DNA of 64,000 bases from Erythrophleum ivorense (lineage: Eukaryota; Streptophyta; Magnoliopsida; Fabales; Fabaceae). The notes under the pieces are model-generated. The model was not told the DNA's origin, searched no databases, and saw only the letters and a list, made by a program, of their open reading frames with translations. Location: positions 434,001 to 498,000 of the forward strand of contig JAIUCV010000576.1 of the NCBI GenBank assembly GCA_026724425.1, written 5' to 3'. Below, piece by piece: positions 43,241-54,347 of this stretch. The position numbers were made by a program, and so were the translations under genes. The first letter of the stretch is position 1. Each line of letters starts with the position of its first letter.

Positions 43241-44388
43241 TCATTTTCTCTTCTTAGCAGGCGGCTGGCGAACATCTTCGTCCTCGTCGTCCTCATCATC
43301 TTCGTCCTCGTCGTCCTCATCATCATCGTCATCATTATCACCCTCATCATCATCGTCGTCATCATCATCGTCGCTTCCTCCTCCACCACCACCATTGGTC
43401 ACTGGATCATCCTCTGGATCACCTTCTTCCCCTTCTTCCTCCCCTGAGAAATCTTCATCATTAACATCATCATCATCATCGTCGTCGTCATCAGCGTTAT
43501 CATCATCATCGTCGTCATCATCAGAGTCGCTGGCATCTTTGGCTTCCTCATCACGGCTTGCTTTCTTGAAACCCTCCTTCACAGAAAGCCTAGAAGAAAA
43601 GATAAACTTAGACCAGCTCGATATAAGAGAGGACAAAATAGGAAATGACTCACCTCTGCTCTTCAGCAATCATCCCTATCAGCAAAGATCCCGCCTGCAA
43701 TTATCACACAAGAATGCATTTTTAGACTCCAAAGGTACACCAAATTAACTAAATCTTCACTGCTGGAGTCAAATTGTTTGGGTTTAAACTTACATAGAGG
43801 AAGTTTTAATTTGTGTTTTTTACCCTATCACACAACTCCAAGAACACATCTTTACTACAGAGAGACACAACAGAAATTGGCAAAAGCCAGAGAGTAAAAG
43901 TGACCAGTTCACAGAAAGTGGAGCACTTTGACATTGTTCAAATCTGCATTCAACTTCAATTGTACAAAGACACATCTAGAACCAATTAACTCAAGTGCTT
44001 GTCTGAATTCAAACAAATTAAGACAAAATCTTATCCCTAAAACAGAACTCTTGAGTATTGCAATTTTTCATAACGGGTCAAAACAAATCTAAAAAACCTT
44101 GAATTCAGGAACACAGAGTCATCATCTCTAGAAAGAGGGAAGTCTCAATTTCGGCATAGAAGAGGAAAAGATAAATCTAACAGAGTACCATGTACACAGC
44201 AAGGAAGAAACAGTCAGCAACCAAGTAAAAGAAAAATCTACAGCTCATAAATTAAGACAACTGTTGTATACCGCAAGGAGGAGACAAGCGAGATTCCTTC
44301 CGACGAGGATGAGAAGAGTCTCAGCGACAGAACACGCCGCTCTCTGTTGTCTCTGCGTCTCCATCGTCCCAGCGGCAATCACTTCCAT
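43241..44388 (-). CDS. Small nuclear-type acidic protein with poly-Asp/Glu tail
   Basis: Three exons on the minus strand. The first ends CLLLA and begins at 44388 (MEVIAAGTMETQRQQRAA). The second, about 43695-43654, is AGSLLIGMIAEEQR. The third, 43590-43241, starts LSVKEGFKKASRDEEAKDAS. Splice borders are good (GCG|GTATAC; TTGCAG|GCGGG; CAGAG|GTGAGT; TTTCTAG|GCTTT). The last two thirds are nearly pure Asp/Glu runs interrupted by a Gly-rich patch (VTNGGGGGG). The protein ends QPPAKKRK, a likely nuclear localisation signal. The shape recalls histone-chaperone-like or nucleolar acidic proteins, but no defined domain exists, so function stays open. The Asp runs are encoded by (TCA/TCG/TCC)n-type minisatellite DNA, which also produces a spurious poly-Ser frame on the other strand. 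An in-frame ATG at 44439 is an alternative start. Confidence 0.8.
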
Positions 44389-44924
44389 ATCTACTCGAAA
44401 TTGAACCGAAAAGGACTCCTGTAAGAGATGAGGAGACAAAAAGCTTTAAACTTTAACGAAATTCTACAGAAGACGAAGACAGAGAGAGAGAGAGAATAAG
44501 AGAGAGTGAGGAGAGAACCTCTGAATTAGCTTATGTGTCTAGATCCGGTCAAGGGTAAACCCTAGATTTTGGTCTGAGTAGAGAGAGGGTTTTATGTCTT
44601 TGAGGTTAGATTTGATTTTTAGACAAAGATTTAATTTCTCTGTTTAGAGATAGATTTTGATTGGTCCAAATCGTATACTTTTGTCAGTAGTGATTTTTTA
44701 TCAGTTTTTTTTTCTTCTTCAATGAAAAAATTGACATAAAATGACTGTTCTACCATCAGCAACACATATATGTACACTGCAAACACAACATATTGTTTAT
44801 AACAGAAAAAAACATTAATGAAAACAATCACAATCAAAGATTAATCTCATATCATCCATTACAACAGAAGATCACCAACTTGTCACACACATAAAATATA
44901 CACGGCAAAACAACACATCTTTAA
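44389..44924. promoter_or_regulatory. Promoter of the acidic-protein gene and 3' flank of the membrane-protein gene
   Basis: A GAGAGA microsatellite (44481-44494 and repeats to 44516) lies just upstream of the acidic-protein start. Such GAGA-type tracts are common in Brassicaceae core promoters and leaders. The remainder is AT-rich with no coding potential. Confidence 0.4.
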
Positions 44925-47716
44925 TTACGGGGCCTTGTCTCGTGAAGCTTCAGGGTGCATAGCATTGTAGTCTTTTGTGTAAACCCTGTGCCTCCTCTCC
45001 CTCGCGTATATAACCCAAAACACCAAAGACAGCATCACAGCAGTAGACACAACCACAAGACCCGCATAGATCCACTTTGTGTATCTCTTCAGTCCCGGAC
45101 AATGATCCCTCTCTATATCAGTGAATGTTGACCTCACGAAGTCACACCCTCGCAGATCTGCCAAGAATGGACCGTACTTGTACAGACCATAGCTTACGTT
45201 AAGTGCTGCAGCCATCTGTGTGTAAAGCTTTGGGGTGAGACGTCCTTGTGTGCTGCATATTCCTGATGTTCCAACTTGGCAAGTGTAGCTCTTCCACACC
45301 TGCGTAGAAACGAATCAAAGCACATATTGTGATACATCTTGTACTAGTTTTAAGATATGTTCTGTATTCAGGGGAATCTTAGGTTTACCTCTGTGGCATT
45401 GCTCAGATGGACGTCACCGGGCTGGCACTGGCGGTCAGAGAGATCAGCGTTGAAAGGGTTACAGAGTTTGGGCATTAAGGGACCGGACTGGTTGTAATAA
45501 AGGGGTCGGACTTGAGGAGGGAAGTTTCTGTTTGTCATGCTGTTGATGGCAGAGTCAAGAAGGTTAGCCAACTGGTATGTCACAAGCTTCGTCCGAGTCA
45601 ATGTTTCTCTCGCGGTTGCATTATCAACGCATGGTAGAATATCGTCTAGAGCCGTGTGAGATGTTGGGTTTTGGACCCATTGGTCCATGGCAACACACGT
45701 ATCTCCAACAACGCTGACAAAAAAGTAGAAGAAATGTTTGAGAAACCTTTTGATGCAAATGAATAGACACAAATGGTAGAGAAGGAACAAAACTCACTTG
45801 TGTAGAACAAGAAATACACCACACAAGACGAAAGTACCCGTGACAAGAATCCAACCAAGGATCACCAACCTATCCATTGTTAAATCACAACATGAGTTAT
45901 TGACATAAAATGGAACCAATGGTGAAACGGAACATAACAATTGAGACTACACTTACGTGTACACAAGGCACTGCACTCCAAAGATAGAGAGTACTGTATG
46001 AGAATAATCAGCAAGTTAAGTCCAATCGATAATAGTTCGTTAGAATTTTCTGATGCAAATATAAGAAGACGACTTACAGAATCCGATAAATGCAAGAAAA
46101 AGCATCACAGCAGCGATGATGATGAGTGCAAGTCTCCTGCAACAAATAGAGAGACAAAATATGATAAGCAACAAAAATGGTGAGAACAGATGGAAAAAGA
46201 TAACAATATGGTCCTGGATGTTTTACATGTTGTCCAAGACATTTTGAATCTTGTCTTGGTTCTCCATTGTTTTGGTAGAAAGAGTAGTTGCAGAGGAGTT
46301 TATCTTTCCCTGTATATCGTCAATACTCGATAAAACATCACCCGGAAGAACGCTGGATTGCACATCCACTTTCTTAGCTGCGTTGAGATAATCTGACACA
46401 TTCCTGAGGCTTTCTGACGTGAAATTTGCTTGACGCACTACATAGTCCAAAGTTTCTGTTGTGCTAGCATGAAACTTCCCTTGGCCCGTGTAAAGGAAAA
46501 CACATCCCACGCTGGAATATCAAACACACAAGAATATTAAGAAAAAAAGGATGAACAATAGAAGAAGATAGTAAAAGGGAGCGTTGCAATTACATTGCTG
46601 CGATTGTGAACAGTATGAGGAGGATCAGGGAGAGAGCATAAGCGAGACGGGAGTAGCCGTAAGGTCGATGGGAACAGCAGCAATAGCAAAGGCAAATGAA
46701 AGACAAGCATAGCCCGAAGAACACAAACCAGACTAATGCTATAGTAATGAAAGGGGCCGCTGTATAAGCAACAGACTGCACCACAAGAAAAGAACGAGAA
46801 AGATTTAGCATGTCACAAGTATCCTCCAAAATGTTCAAGACTCGTCATAAAGATGAAAATTTTCAATTGGTTTCAACAATCTTTCAGAAGAAAAGTGATT
46901 TAATCAAGAGGGCTAATTATGAATGCTAATCCAGTTTATAGCAAGTATAATAACACATTTAAAGCAATTAAACTCCAGTTAGCCAGAGTTTTGGTGGTAA
47001 AGATCAAAACTTTAATTATAAAGATGAAACATTTCGATTGGTTTCAACATCTATCATCAATATAAGCAGAAAAGTGATTCAATTAAGAAGGCTAATTATG
47101 AAAGCTAATCCAATTATTCCGTTGATTAGTTCATAGTTAAGTAAGTATAGAAACAACTTTACTCAATCAACCTCCACTTAGCCAGAGCTTTCCTGGTAAA
47201 GATCAAAACTTTAATTAAAATTTAGGAATCTACGAACCCAAGTAAAACCCAACTTGGGGAAAAAGAGAAACAGCACCCAAATTAAGGAAATATTTAGGAC
47301 ATTGGACCACAGAAATAAAGACTCACAGTCCAGTAATGGGTATTGCTTATGTTCCATCCACCAGTATAAAGCTTGAAATTCTCCTCAGGATCTTTTCTTT
47401 TGGTTCTCTTTGCAGCCAAAATCAGAGATGAGTTTAGTTCATTTTCCTCTGCCAAAAACCTTTCTTTTACACTTGCCCTCCATTCTTCTACACCTTCTTC
47501 TTCTTCTGCAACAATCCAAGCCAAATTGGAAAAAGAACAACTTTATTTAATCGATGATTAATAAAAAAAACACAAGAAACAATTAACTGTTGTTTAGAAG
47601 TAGATTAAAAAGTCTCTCTCTTTCTTACCAGTAATCGATGTTGCAGTGGCGACAAGAAGAAATGAAGAAAGAATGCACACAAGTATAAACACTCTTTTAG
47701 ATCTGGAACACAACAT
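44925..47716 (-). CDS. Multi-pass plasma-membrane protein, tweety-like / 'membrane fusion protein' family
   Basis: Minus-strand gene with at least nine exons. Exon 1 starts at 47716 with a signal peptide (SKRVFILVCILSSFLLVATA). Exon 2 (47514-47330) has an acidic start and NFKLYTGGWNISNTHYW. Then come paired hydrophobic segments (AAPFITIALVWFVFFGLC, LAYALSLILLILFTIAAM), a luminal or outer loop with coiled-coil character (TETLDYVVRQANFTSESL, SSATTLSTKTMENQDKIQ), and small TM exons (ALIIIAAVMLFLAFIGF, ILGWILVTGTFVLCGVFLVL). A Cys-rich extracellular region follows (DTCVAMDQWVQNP, CNPFNADLSDRQCQPGD, YTCQVGTSGICSTQG). The last TM (WIYAGLVVVSTAVMLSLVFWV) precedes a basic tail RERRHRV. Topology resembles animal Tweety and yeast Prm1 proteins. 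The Arabidopsis homologue (At2g12400, by recall) has no firmly established role. Confidence 0.85.
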
Positions 47717-49260
47717 ACCGTCTGGTTTTTTTTTTCCTTTCGATTTTGGTGTTTGTTTTGTTTATCCTCTCGTTTCAGTGTTTTTATTATGTTTATTATC
47801 GACTTGAGAATTGTGATAGAGAAACAATGGCATACGTGTTAAGAACACGATTGATTTGAGAGCCCGCTTGACGCGGTTCTCGTTCACTTCCTCGAATCCT
47901 CGGCCTTTTCATAATTTCCAAATCACATTTTCTTTAATTTTAATTTAATTTTTATTTTTATTTCCCCATTTCGAAAGTAGTTTTAGATTCTTCTGAAAAA
48001 GATGTTCCGGCTAATTAATTACTTTTCGTATTTTATTCTATCTTTAATACAGTATAGCGTAATATCAATGTATGTTTTTTTTTAATTGTGTTTATTTTCT
48101 GTTATGTATTTAAATTACTAGAAACATTAAATGAATTTTCAGGTAAATGAGTAACTACAATGAAAACAAAGAATACTCATCCTAAAAACGAAATCTACTA
48201 TGAAAGTTTGTTTATAAGGAAAAAAATTGTACAACCAATCGTCTTCTTGGAAATTTTTATGATAAAAGAAAAAGGGTGACACAAATGTTATATTTTCTAT
48301 AATATTCGAAAGCAAAACACGTTGACAGCAACAAACAAAAAATAATACACCAATAATATAGTATACAAAAGATCTTAGTTATGCCTACGCGTCGCGAGAC
48401 GGATCTTTGAGAACAAAAGAGTTGTTGGTGGACGTGACAGAGTTATTTTGTTCTTTCGGACACAATTGTCCCTTTATTATATAATGTGGTAAATTGTCAT
48501 GAAAGTAATATCTTTAGGGTATATGTGCTAGATAATTGTGCTGTTTTCTTGAATATTAAATAACAATATAACATTAACTGTTTTGATCTGGGTAAATTAC
48601 TAAATAACTTTGGGACAAGATTACAAATGCAACTTAAAAAATGAACAATTTTAGAGAATAATATACAACTACTACTTGGTAGGAGAACCGGAGGAGTTCT
48701 CTCTTTTATTCCACTTAATTATATTCCATTTATTTTTATTCTATTAATTTCACTATACTGACTACTATTTGGACCCTTTTTATAGGCAATACGATAAAAT
48801 GAATTTATAAATGATTATTTTAGAGGAAAACCTACATCAAGGATTGATGAGTTATGAGCTACGTGTTCGCCATTATTTCTCTTTCGAACTTTGCTTCTTA
48901 TTTTGTCTTCTACAAAAAAACAAATATAAATGTAACTGTAAGCGTTCATTTGCTGGGCAAATGGCGTAATCACACTTGGCATGTTTCATTTTCGGAAAAA
49001 AAAAAAAAACTATACCATGAAGTATTCTGAGATCAAATTTTCTTCCGCCACGAAATCGATATTAAATTCTTTAAGTTTGTATCTCCAAAAAAAAAAAAAA
49101 ACTGAAAGAGACTTTATGGTCTCTGTCTCTCCTCAACAAAGAAGAAATTTTGTTTTTTTTGTTAAAAGGCCTAACAAAGAAGAAAAATTTAATCCACATG
49201 AAGCCTCGTCACATAGATCAAAGTTTCTGCCATTTGAAGTCCATTATTTATATTGTATAT
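47717..49260. other. Intergenic region upstream of the membrane-protein gene
   Basis: No gene was found in about 1.5 kb. The first 200 bp should be the promoter of the membrane-protein gene; the rest is AT-rich. An ORF-like piece near 48981-49262 contains long A runs and is not recognisable. Confidence 0.4.
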
Positions 49261-49269
49261 AAGTTTCCA

Positions 49270-49490
49270 CCATAAAATCTTTAGTTTTGGAGGCAATGAT
49301 AACTTCCCACTGTTTGTCTTTCTGAATTATTTAAACTCCGATTCTCTCTCAGTGGATTATAACCTGAGTTTACTGAATACAATCCATCTTTGGTGTGGAT
49401 CCAGGTTACCGTGTCTGGGACATCTTTGGGGAAGTATTTAGCTTTATAGGCTTTGGCTAGGATGATGGACTGCGGATTTTGCAAGATACA
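49270..49490 (-). mobile_element. LINE ORF2 C-terminal fragment
   Basis: The minus strand reads NPQSIILAKAYKAKYFPKD followed closely by WIHTKDGLYSVNSGY. Both are conserved motifs of the region after reverse transcriptase in plant LINE polyproteins (usual forms: LAKVLKAKYFP and DRLVWxxTKDGxYSVKSGY). They are normally separated by dozens of residues, so an internal deletion has occurred. No RT core, tail or flanking duplication is recognisable. It is a small dead fragment. Confidence 0.7.
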
Positions 49491-49787
49491 TTAGCTTAGC
49501 TCAAGAATTGGCAAGATAACGCGATTCTACGTTTGTATCAGAAATATGTGATTATGTTGTTTTTGTTGCAAAATGTGGTTCTATGATTTTGATTTAAAAA
49601 ACGCAATTCAAACTCTAGTTTCAACTGTAAACAAAGTATTAAATTTTCACATACAAACTCACAAAAAGAACAACATCAAGATGCTAGTAAAAAAAACTAA
49701 CAGCTCCGTAACTATAAGAGCATAAGATAATTGTTTGTATAATCAGCACAACAGATACCCCAAAATTAAGCAAAATATATTTGATAT

Positions 49788-51064
49788 CTATGTTGGCTTC
49801 AAGTTGTGAAACAGAGTAGCCCATCGTGTGTCATCATCGTCTCTTTTATGGTACTCCACATACACACTTGGGCTTGGCGGTCTTCCTTTCAAAGGCCCTG
49901 ATAATCTCAGCCGTTCGTTTAAGTTTCCATCTAACTGTCCCGACACAACAGGGCTTCTGTAAGCTAATACGAGTCTTTCTTGGACGCTTCGATCCAACGG
50001 TCCAGATAGGTTCATGCTCCGGTTGCCTGCAAACGTCATTTTCTCTTGCATTCCGTGTTTTAGATCCAACGGTCCAGATTTCGCAATCCTCTTCTTCCTG
50101 ATCACAGGTAATCTCTCCACTTTTAGCTCAGCATTTTCGGCATTGACTTTATTATTTCCTGAAAGTTTTTAACATTAAACATCAACATTAAACCGTAACT
50201 ATATTATATGGGGGCATAATCTTCAGAAACAAATTACTTTACCAGTTTCTCCTACAAAATTTAGACTTCTTGCTTCATTCATAAATGCTGTTTGGTTCTT
50301 GTACCAGAACAATATATTAGTTTTGCTGACATTAATATAGCAAATCCGTTATAGCTACCAAACTCAGACTTCTTGCTTCATTTATAAATGCAGTTTGGTT
50401 CTTGTACCATAACAATATATATTAGCTTTGTTGAAATTAATATAGCAAATCCGTTCTATCTACAAAATTTTGAGTTCTTGCTTCATTCACATTCACTATA
50501 ACAAAACGTAAACTCATAAATATAAAACCGAATAAAGTTTCTTGTCTTAAGACTGAAGATTGTTTTAAGAATGAGGATTTGTTTACCCATTTTCACCATA
50601 ACAAAATTACAACTTTGATGTAATTCACTGTATAGAAATATCCGGTTGCAAAAAGTCGTGAATATGTGCATTATCTTGAACTTACCCATAACACAGGCTC
50701 CACCACGGCAGTCTGGTGGCGGCGATTGCTTCTCCTTCAATGGTTCAACTACGGCGGTTCCTCCGAGGAAAAGCCACTTGTTGAAGTGATTGCCGATACT
50801 TTTGGTCGCCCTTATGACGATAGAGATGAGTTTGGCCGAGGCTGGACGACGGTGATAGCAGCCGAGTGTTTGTGTTTCTCTCTTTGAGAGCTTGAGAATC
50901 TCTAGGCGGTGTTTGGCTACAGTAATGCCAAGTCGCCGGAGAAAGTTGTGGTTGAAAAGAGCGATGTCTTCACTCCGGAGCTTCTTCTGGGCGAAGATGA
51001 GTCCGTACTCGTAGCTTAGGGTCGGGTCAAGGTCGGTTTTAGAGAGCCAAGAGAACCAGTCCAT
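49788..51064 (-). CDS. Sterile alpha motif (SAM) domain protein
   Basis: Exon 1 (51064 to about 50688) starts MDWFSWLSKTDLDPTLSYEY and continues GLIFAQKKLRSEDIALFNHNFLRRLGITVAKHRLEILKL, the five-helix SAM fold found in plant proteins of this type. Donor is ATGG|GTAAGTTC. The last exon (about 50163-49788) encodes NAELKVERLPVIRKKRIAKSG and three or four repeats of a S-G-P-L-D type motif (SGPLDLKHGMQEKM, LSGPLDRSVQERL, VSGQLDGNLNERL, LSGPLKGRPPSPS). It ends ATLFHNLKPT. The large intron contains a tandem duplication. SAM domains mediate protein or RNA contacts; a partner cannot be told. By recall it corresponds to At2g12462, the gene preceding LCR50. Promoter: (GT)9 tract directly upstream of the start. 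Confidence 0.88.
50251..50491. repeat. Tandem repeat of about 104 bp in the SAM-gene intron
   Basis: The unit begins CTACAAAATTTAGACTTCTTGC, includes GTTTGGTTCTTGTACCA and ends AATATAGCAAATCCGTT. Two full copies (about 50251 and 50355) plus the beginning of a third (about 50459) are present. It lies wholly in an intron. Confidence 0.85.
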
Positions 51065-52470
51065 TTTGTGTGTGTGTGTGTGTGACTGATCTTATGTGAG
51101 TTTGGACTTTGGAGACTATATATATAACGCAATTAATGGGTTATCTTTTAGACTAAACTTCACGGTTGAGTACATACATATACAATTGTAGATTTTTTTT
51201 TAATGAAAATATTTTACATATTTTTGGTCTCCTCAACGAAAAAAAAACAAAAAAAAAACTTATATACTAATCGAAAAGTAAAGGGTAGCTAGCTTTGATT
51301 ACTTTTGCGGAAAAAAAGAGTTTTATTTTTATATATGAGGGACACGCATATGATGGGAGACAAATAAAGCAAAGTGTAGTGGTTGTGACTTAGAAAGATT
51401 TTCGAAAACCAAACATGTGATATATTGAAATTATTCACATCAAGGTTTCTCTTTTACTTCACATAGGCTTTTTTCCCTCTATCTATTTATTTAATATTAT
51501 TTTATCAATCATGAAGTCTCAAGTCACATGGGCAGTATCTTGTGTAATATTTTTCTTAACATAATACTCCTGGATTAACCGATAAAACCATCTATCTCTT
51601 ATAGGTAAGCGAATGCAGAAACCAAAACCGAAAAACATGGGTTTTGGTACTTTCCGCAGTCAATATCCCGCAAGTTTCCTATTGCTTCCAATTAAACAAA
51701 AATCATCAAAGACTTATCCACTCTAAAAAAACTGACTATAACTCCTAAAAGATGGACCACAGTGTTTAACAAATTAATTTGGTAGAGCATATGCACAGTA
51801 GTCAATGCTCCCACTCCGCAATTTATTGGCCGAAAGTGATCCATCAAAGTGGGTAGCCCCAAGTGGTACCTGTCTTTAACCCAACCTCTACCGATATGCC
51901 TCACTCTCTGTCTCTCTTCAAACTTTACTTTATTAGGTGAATATGATGGGTTCCTTTAAATTTAATTTATATGGCTTCCATAAGGAAAAGAACAGGTCAA
52001 AGTTCGAAAATCTTGCTCGAGTTATCTAAAGTCCAAGCTTCGATTAATTTCATATGCTTTGTGGCTCAGTGGCTATGATGTCGACAGTCAATTATTAGAA
52101 AAGTTGTTTAAAAGATGACTGAAATGTTTAAACTTAGCTTGTTTCAACGTGCATGTTTTATTAATTAAAAACGGTGAAATAGGTCTATGGATGATACTTC
52201 GAGTAGTAATAAAAATATAAATTGTAGTGGCATGAATTTATAATATTATCAAATAAAACGTTTGACTTAATTTAAACTTAAATGAATAGGGGAATTTGAA
52301 CAAAAATCTAATATTTTTTTTTTTTGGTCAAACAAATCTAATATTATTCATATCATTTTAGCTTCCGGCTCGTCGTGGTTCCACTCGTGGCTCGCTGTCG
52401 TTCAGCTCTTCTCCGTCTTCAACCGGTTATAAAAGTGCGGTTTTGGTTTCTCGTTTGATTCGGTTCTGCA
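51065..52470. other. Intergenic region upstream of the SAM gene
   Basis: About 1.4 kb of AT-rich DNA without recognised coding sequence. It begins with a (GT)9 microsatellite at 51066-51083 next to the SAM-gene start. Confidence 0.4.
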
Positions 52471-52478
52471 GTTAGTGC

Positions 52479-53029
52479 TAGGCCTGGGCATAAAAACCGG
52501 AACCGAAAAATCCGAACCGAACCGAACCGAAAAACCCAAACCGATCCGAACCGAAATTGACACAAAAAACCGAATGGTTTTTAAACTTCTTAATCCGAAA
52601 AACCGAAACCGAACCCGAACCGAACCGAAAACCGAATGGATAACCGAAATATAATTATATACGAAAATATTAGTTATATTTATATTTAAAATAACCAAAA
52701 TATGTAAAAAGTATAATTTTAATGAATATATTAGTTATATTTAGAATAAAATAATCAAAATATTCGAAATATCCTAATTTTTTTAGTAATATTCGTTAAT
52801 TCATTTTTTTTTACAAATTTAATTAAATTTTATTTAAATTATTTTATTTTTTAGCTGATATTTAAATACCCGAAACCGATCCGAAACCGATCCGAATCCG
52901 GACGAAACCGAACCGAACCGAACCGAAAATGAAAAATAACCGAACGGTTTCTACAACTCTAAAACCGAAATATCAAAAACCCGAAAAAACCGATCCGAAT
53001 CCGAACCGAAAACCGAATGCCCAGGCCTA
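52479..53029. mobile_element. hAT-type element, CCGAAC-rich family, copy 2
   Basis: An exact 8-bp duplication GTTAGTGC lies at 52471-52478 and 53030-53037. The ends TAGGCCTGGGCAT and ATGCCCAGGCCTA are perfect inverted repeats over 13 bp. The subterminal regions are filled with CCGAACCGAACCGAAA words, and the centre is AT-rich. It is non-coding: a minus-strand open frame there is created by the repeat. This is the cleanest copy of the family in the window. Confidence 0.92.
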
Positions 53030-53089
53030 GTTAGTGCTCTCTGGTTTCTTAGGATTGTATCATTTTTTTTTTTCTTTTTTTTTTTACTA

Positions 53090-53191
53090 TAGTTTTAGGA
53101 AACGAAATCACTTTCTTTATATTTTGAGAATAAAATAAGTAAATAAATCGATAGATTTTGAAATTATTTATTCTTACCACAAAGTTTGATT

Positions 53192-53223
<32 letters not shown>

Positions 53224-54002
53224 TACATTTAAAGAAAAAGATTACACACCAAAAATAGTTAAGAGGATATCATACAAAACAGATATCTCAAAGAAAAAGT
53301 AAATCACATTCTTTTCTATTTATATATTTATTATTTAATATTTATCTAATTCTTAATAATTTTATGTATTAACCATTAAAATCTGCAAAATCTAACTAAA
53401 TACATAGATAAAATCTTGGAAAATTAATTTTATATTTAAATATGTGTAAAATCGCACATTATATTATCACACTAATGTTCACATGTAATTAGGTAAGGAA
53501 ATCGTTTTCTTTCTTTTATTTTGACTGTAAATTTAGGAAAGGAAATGGTCTTTTTATTATCATATTAATATGAGTAAGAAATTCCAAGATCTTAAAATAT
53601 TTATTTTTACCATAAAATTTTGATTTCTTTTTTTTTGTATATTTGTGTTATTAAATATGTATACATTGAAAGAAAAAGATAACACACCAAAAATGGTTAA
53701 GAGAAAATCACACAAACAGATTAATCAAAGAAAATGTAACTCACAATTTTTGTTTCTTAGTATTTCCTTTAATGTCTTTTACGTTCAATGCACTGGGAAC
53801 AATCATTTTCAAATTTAATTAGGTAATAAAATGATTCTCTATATTTTATTTTGACTATAATCTAAGGAAAGAAATTAAAACATTTTTATCTAGATTTTAG
53901 TTTTCTTTTTATAGTATTTGTGCTATTATTTATAGATAGGTAACCCATCTCAACAAACATAACACTAAAAAAAACAAAACAAATAAGAGAATATCATACA
54001 AA
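53090..54002 (+). repeat. Three decayed tandem copies of the LCR50 upstream region
   Basis: Segments at about 53095-53310, 53530-53760 and 53865-54003 share the order AGGAAASGAAAT, TTTGATTT.., a stretch AAAGATWACACACCAAAAATRGTTAAGAG and then YATACAAA near the LCR50 start. The first two copies have lost the start codon (CATACAAAACAGATATCTC and CACACAAACAGATTAATC versus CATACAAAATGGCTATCTC). A (GT)n microsatellite at about 53197-53219 lies in the first copy. Confidence 0.7.
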
Positions 54003-54347
54003 ATGGCTATCTCTAAGAAAATGTTGATAGCATTTGCTCTTACTATTCTCTTCGTCATCTCTTCTGTTCATTGCATCGATATCAATGGTATTAGCTTATT
54101 TTGTACGCCCTATTATTATTTCTTTATGATCATGTTTTAATATATGTAAATAAATGTCAATGGTTGTTTATATTATTGTGACATAGGTGTCGGGATAAAT
54201 CAAGAGTACAAAAAGTGCTACCATCCGTGTGCTGACGGTGGACTCGAAAAATGTCGGACGGAATGTGCAGCAATAAGTTTTCAGTTAATCGGGAGATGTA
54301 TTTCAGGCGAATGTTGTTGTACGTCGAAAGACAAAATAATCGATTAA
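54003..54347 (+). CDS. LCR50: Defensin-like (DEFL) secreted peptide, LCR family
   Basis: Two exons, 54003-54087 and 54187-54347, joined G|GT (donor ATGGTATTAGC, acceptor GACATAG). Exon 1 is the signal peptide (KKMLIAFALTILFVISSVHC). Exon 2 is the mature peptide with eight cysteines in the order C-x3-C-x7-C-x3-C-x10-C-x4-C-C-C, starting at KKCYHPCADGG and ending GECCCTSKDKIID. This one-intron layout with the intron just after the signal peptide is the rule for LCR/DEFL genes. Such peptides act in reproduction or defence; this one's role is unknown. The symbol is by recall of the Arabidopsis neighbour order (SAM gene, LCR50, SCPL43). Remains of tandem duplication lie upstream. Confidence 0.85.

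Noticed and set aside
43236..43748. Plus-strand poly-Ser frame
   Set aside because: It is the complement of the Asp-run exon of the minus-strand acidic-protein gene, which has proper exons and splice sites.
52402..52698. Minus-strand protein with SVRIGLGFSVRFGSDF-like repeats
   Set aside because: It is generated by the CCGAAC repeats of a hAT-type element.
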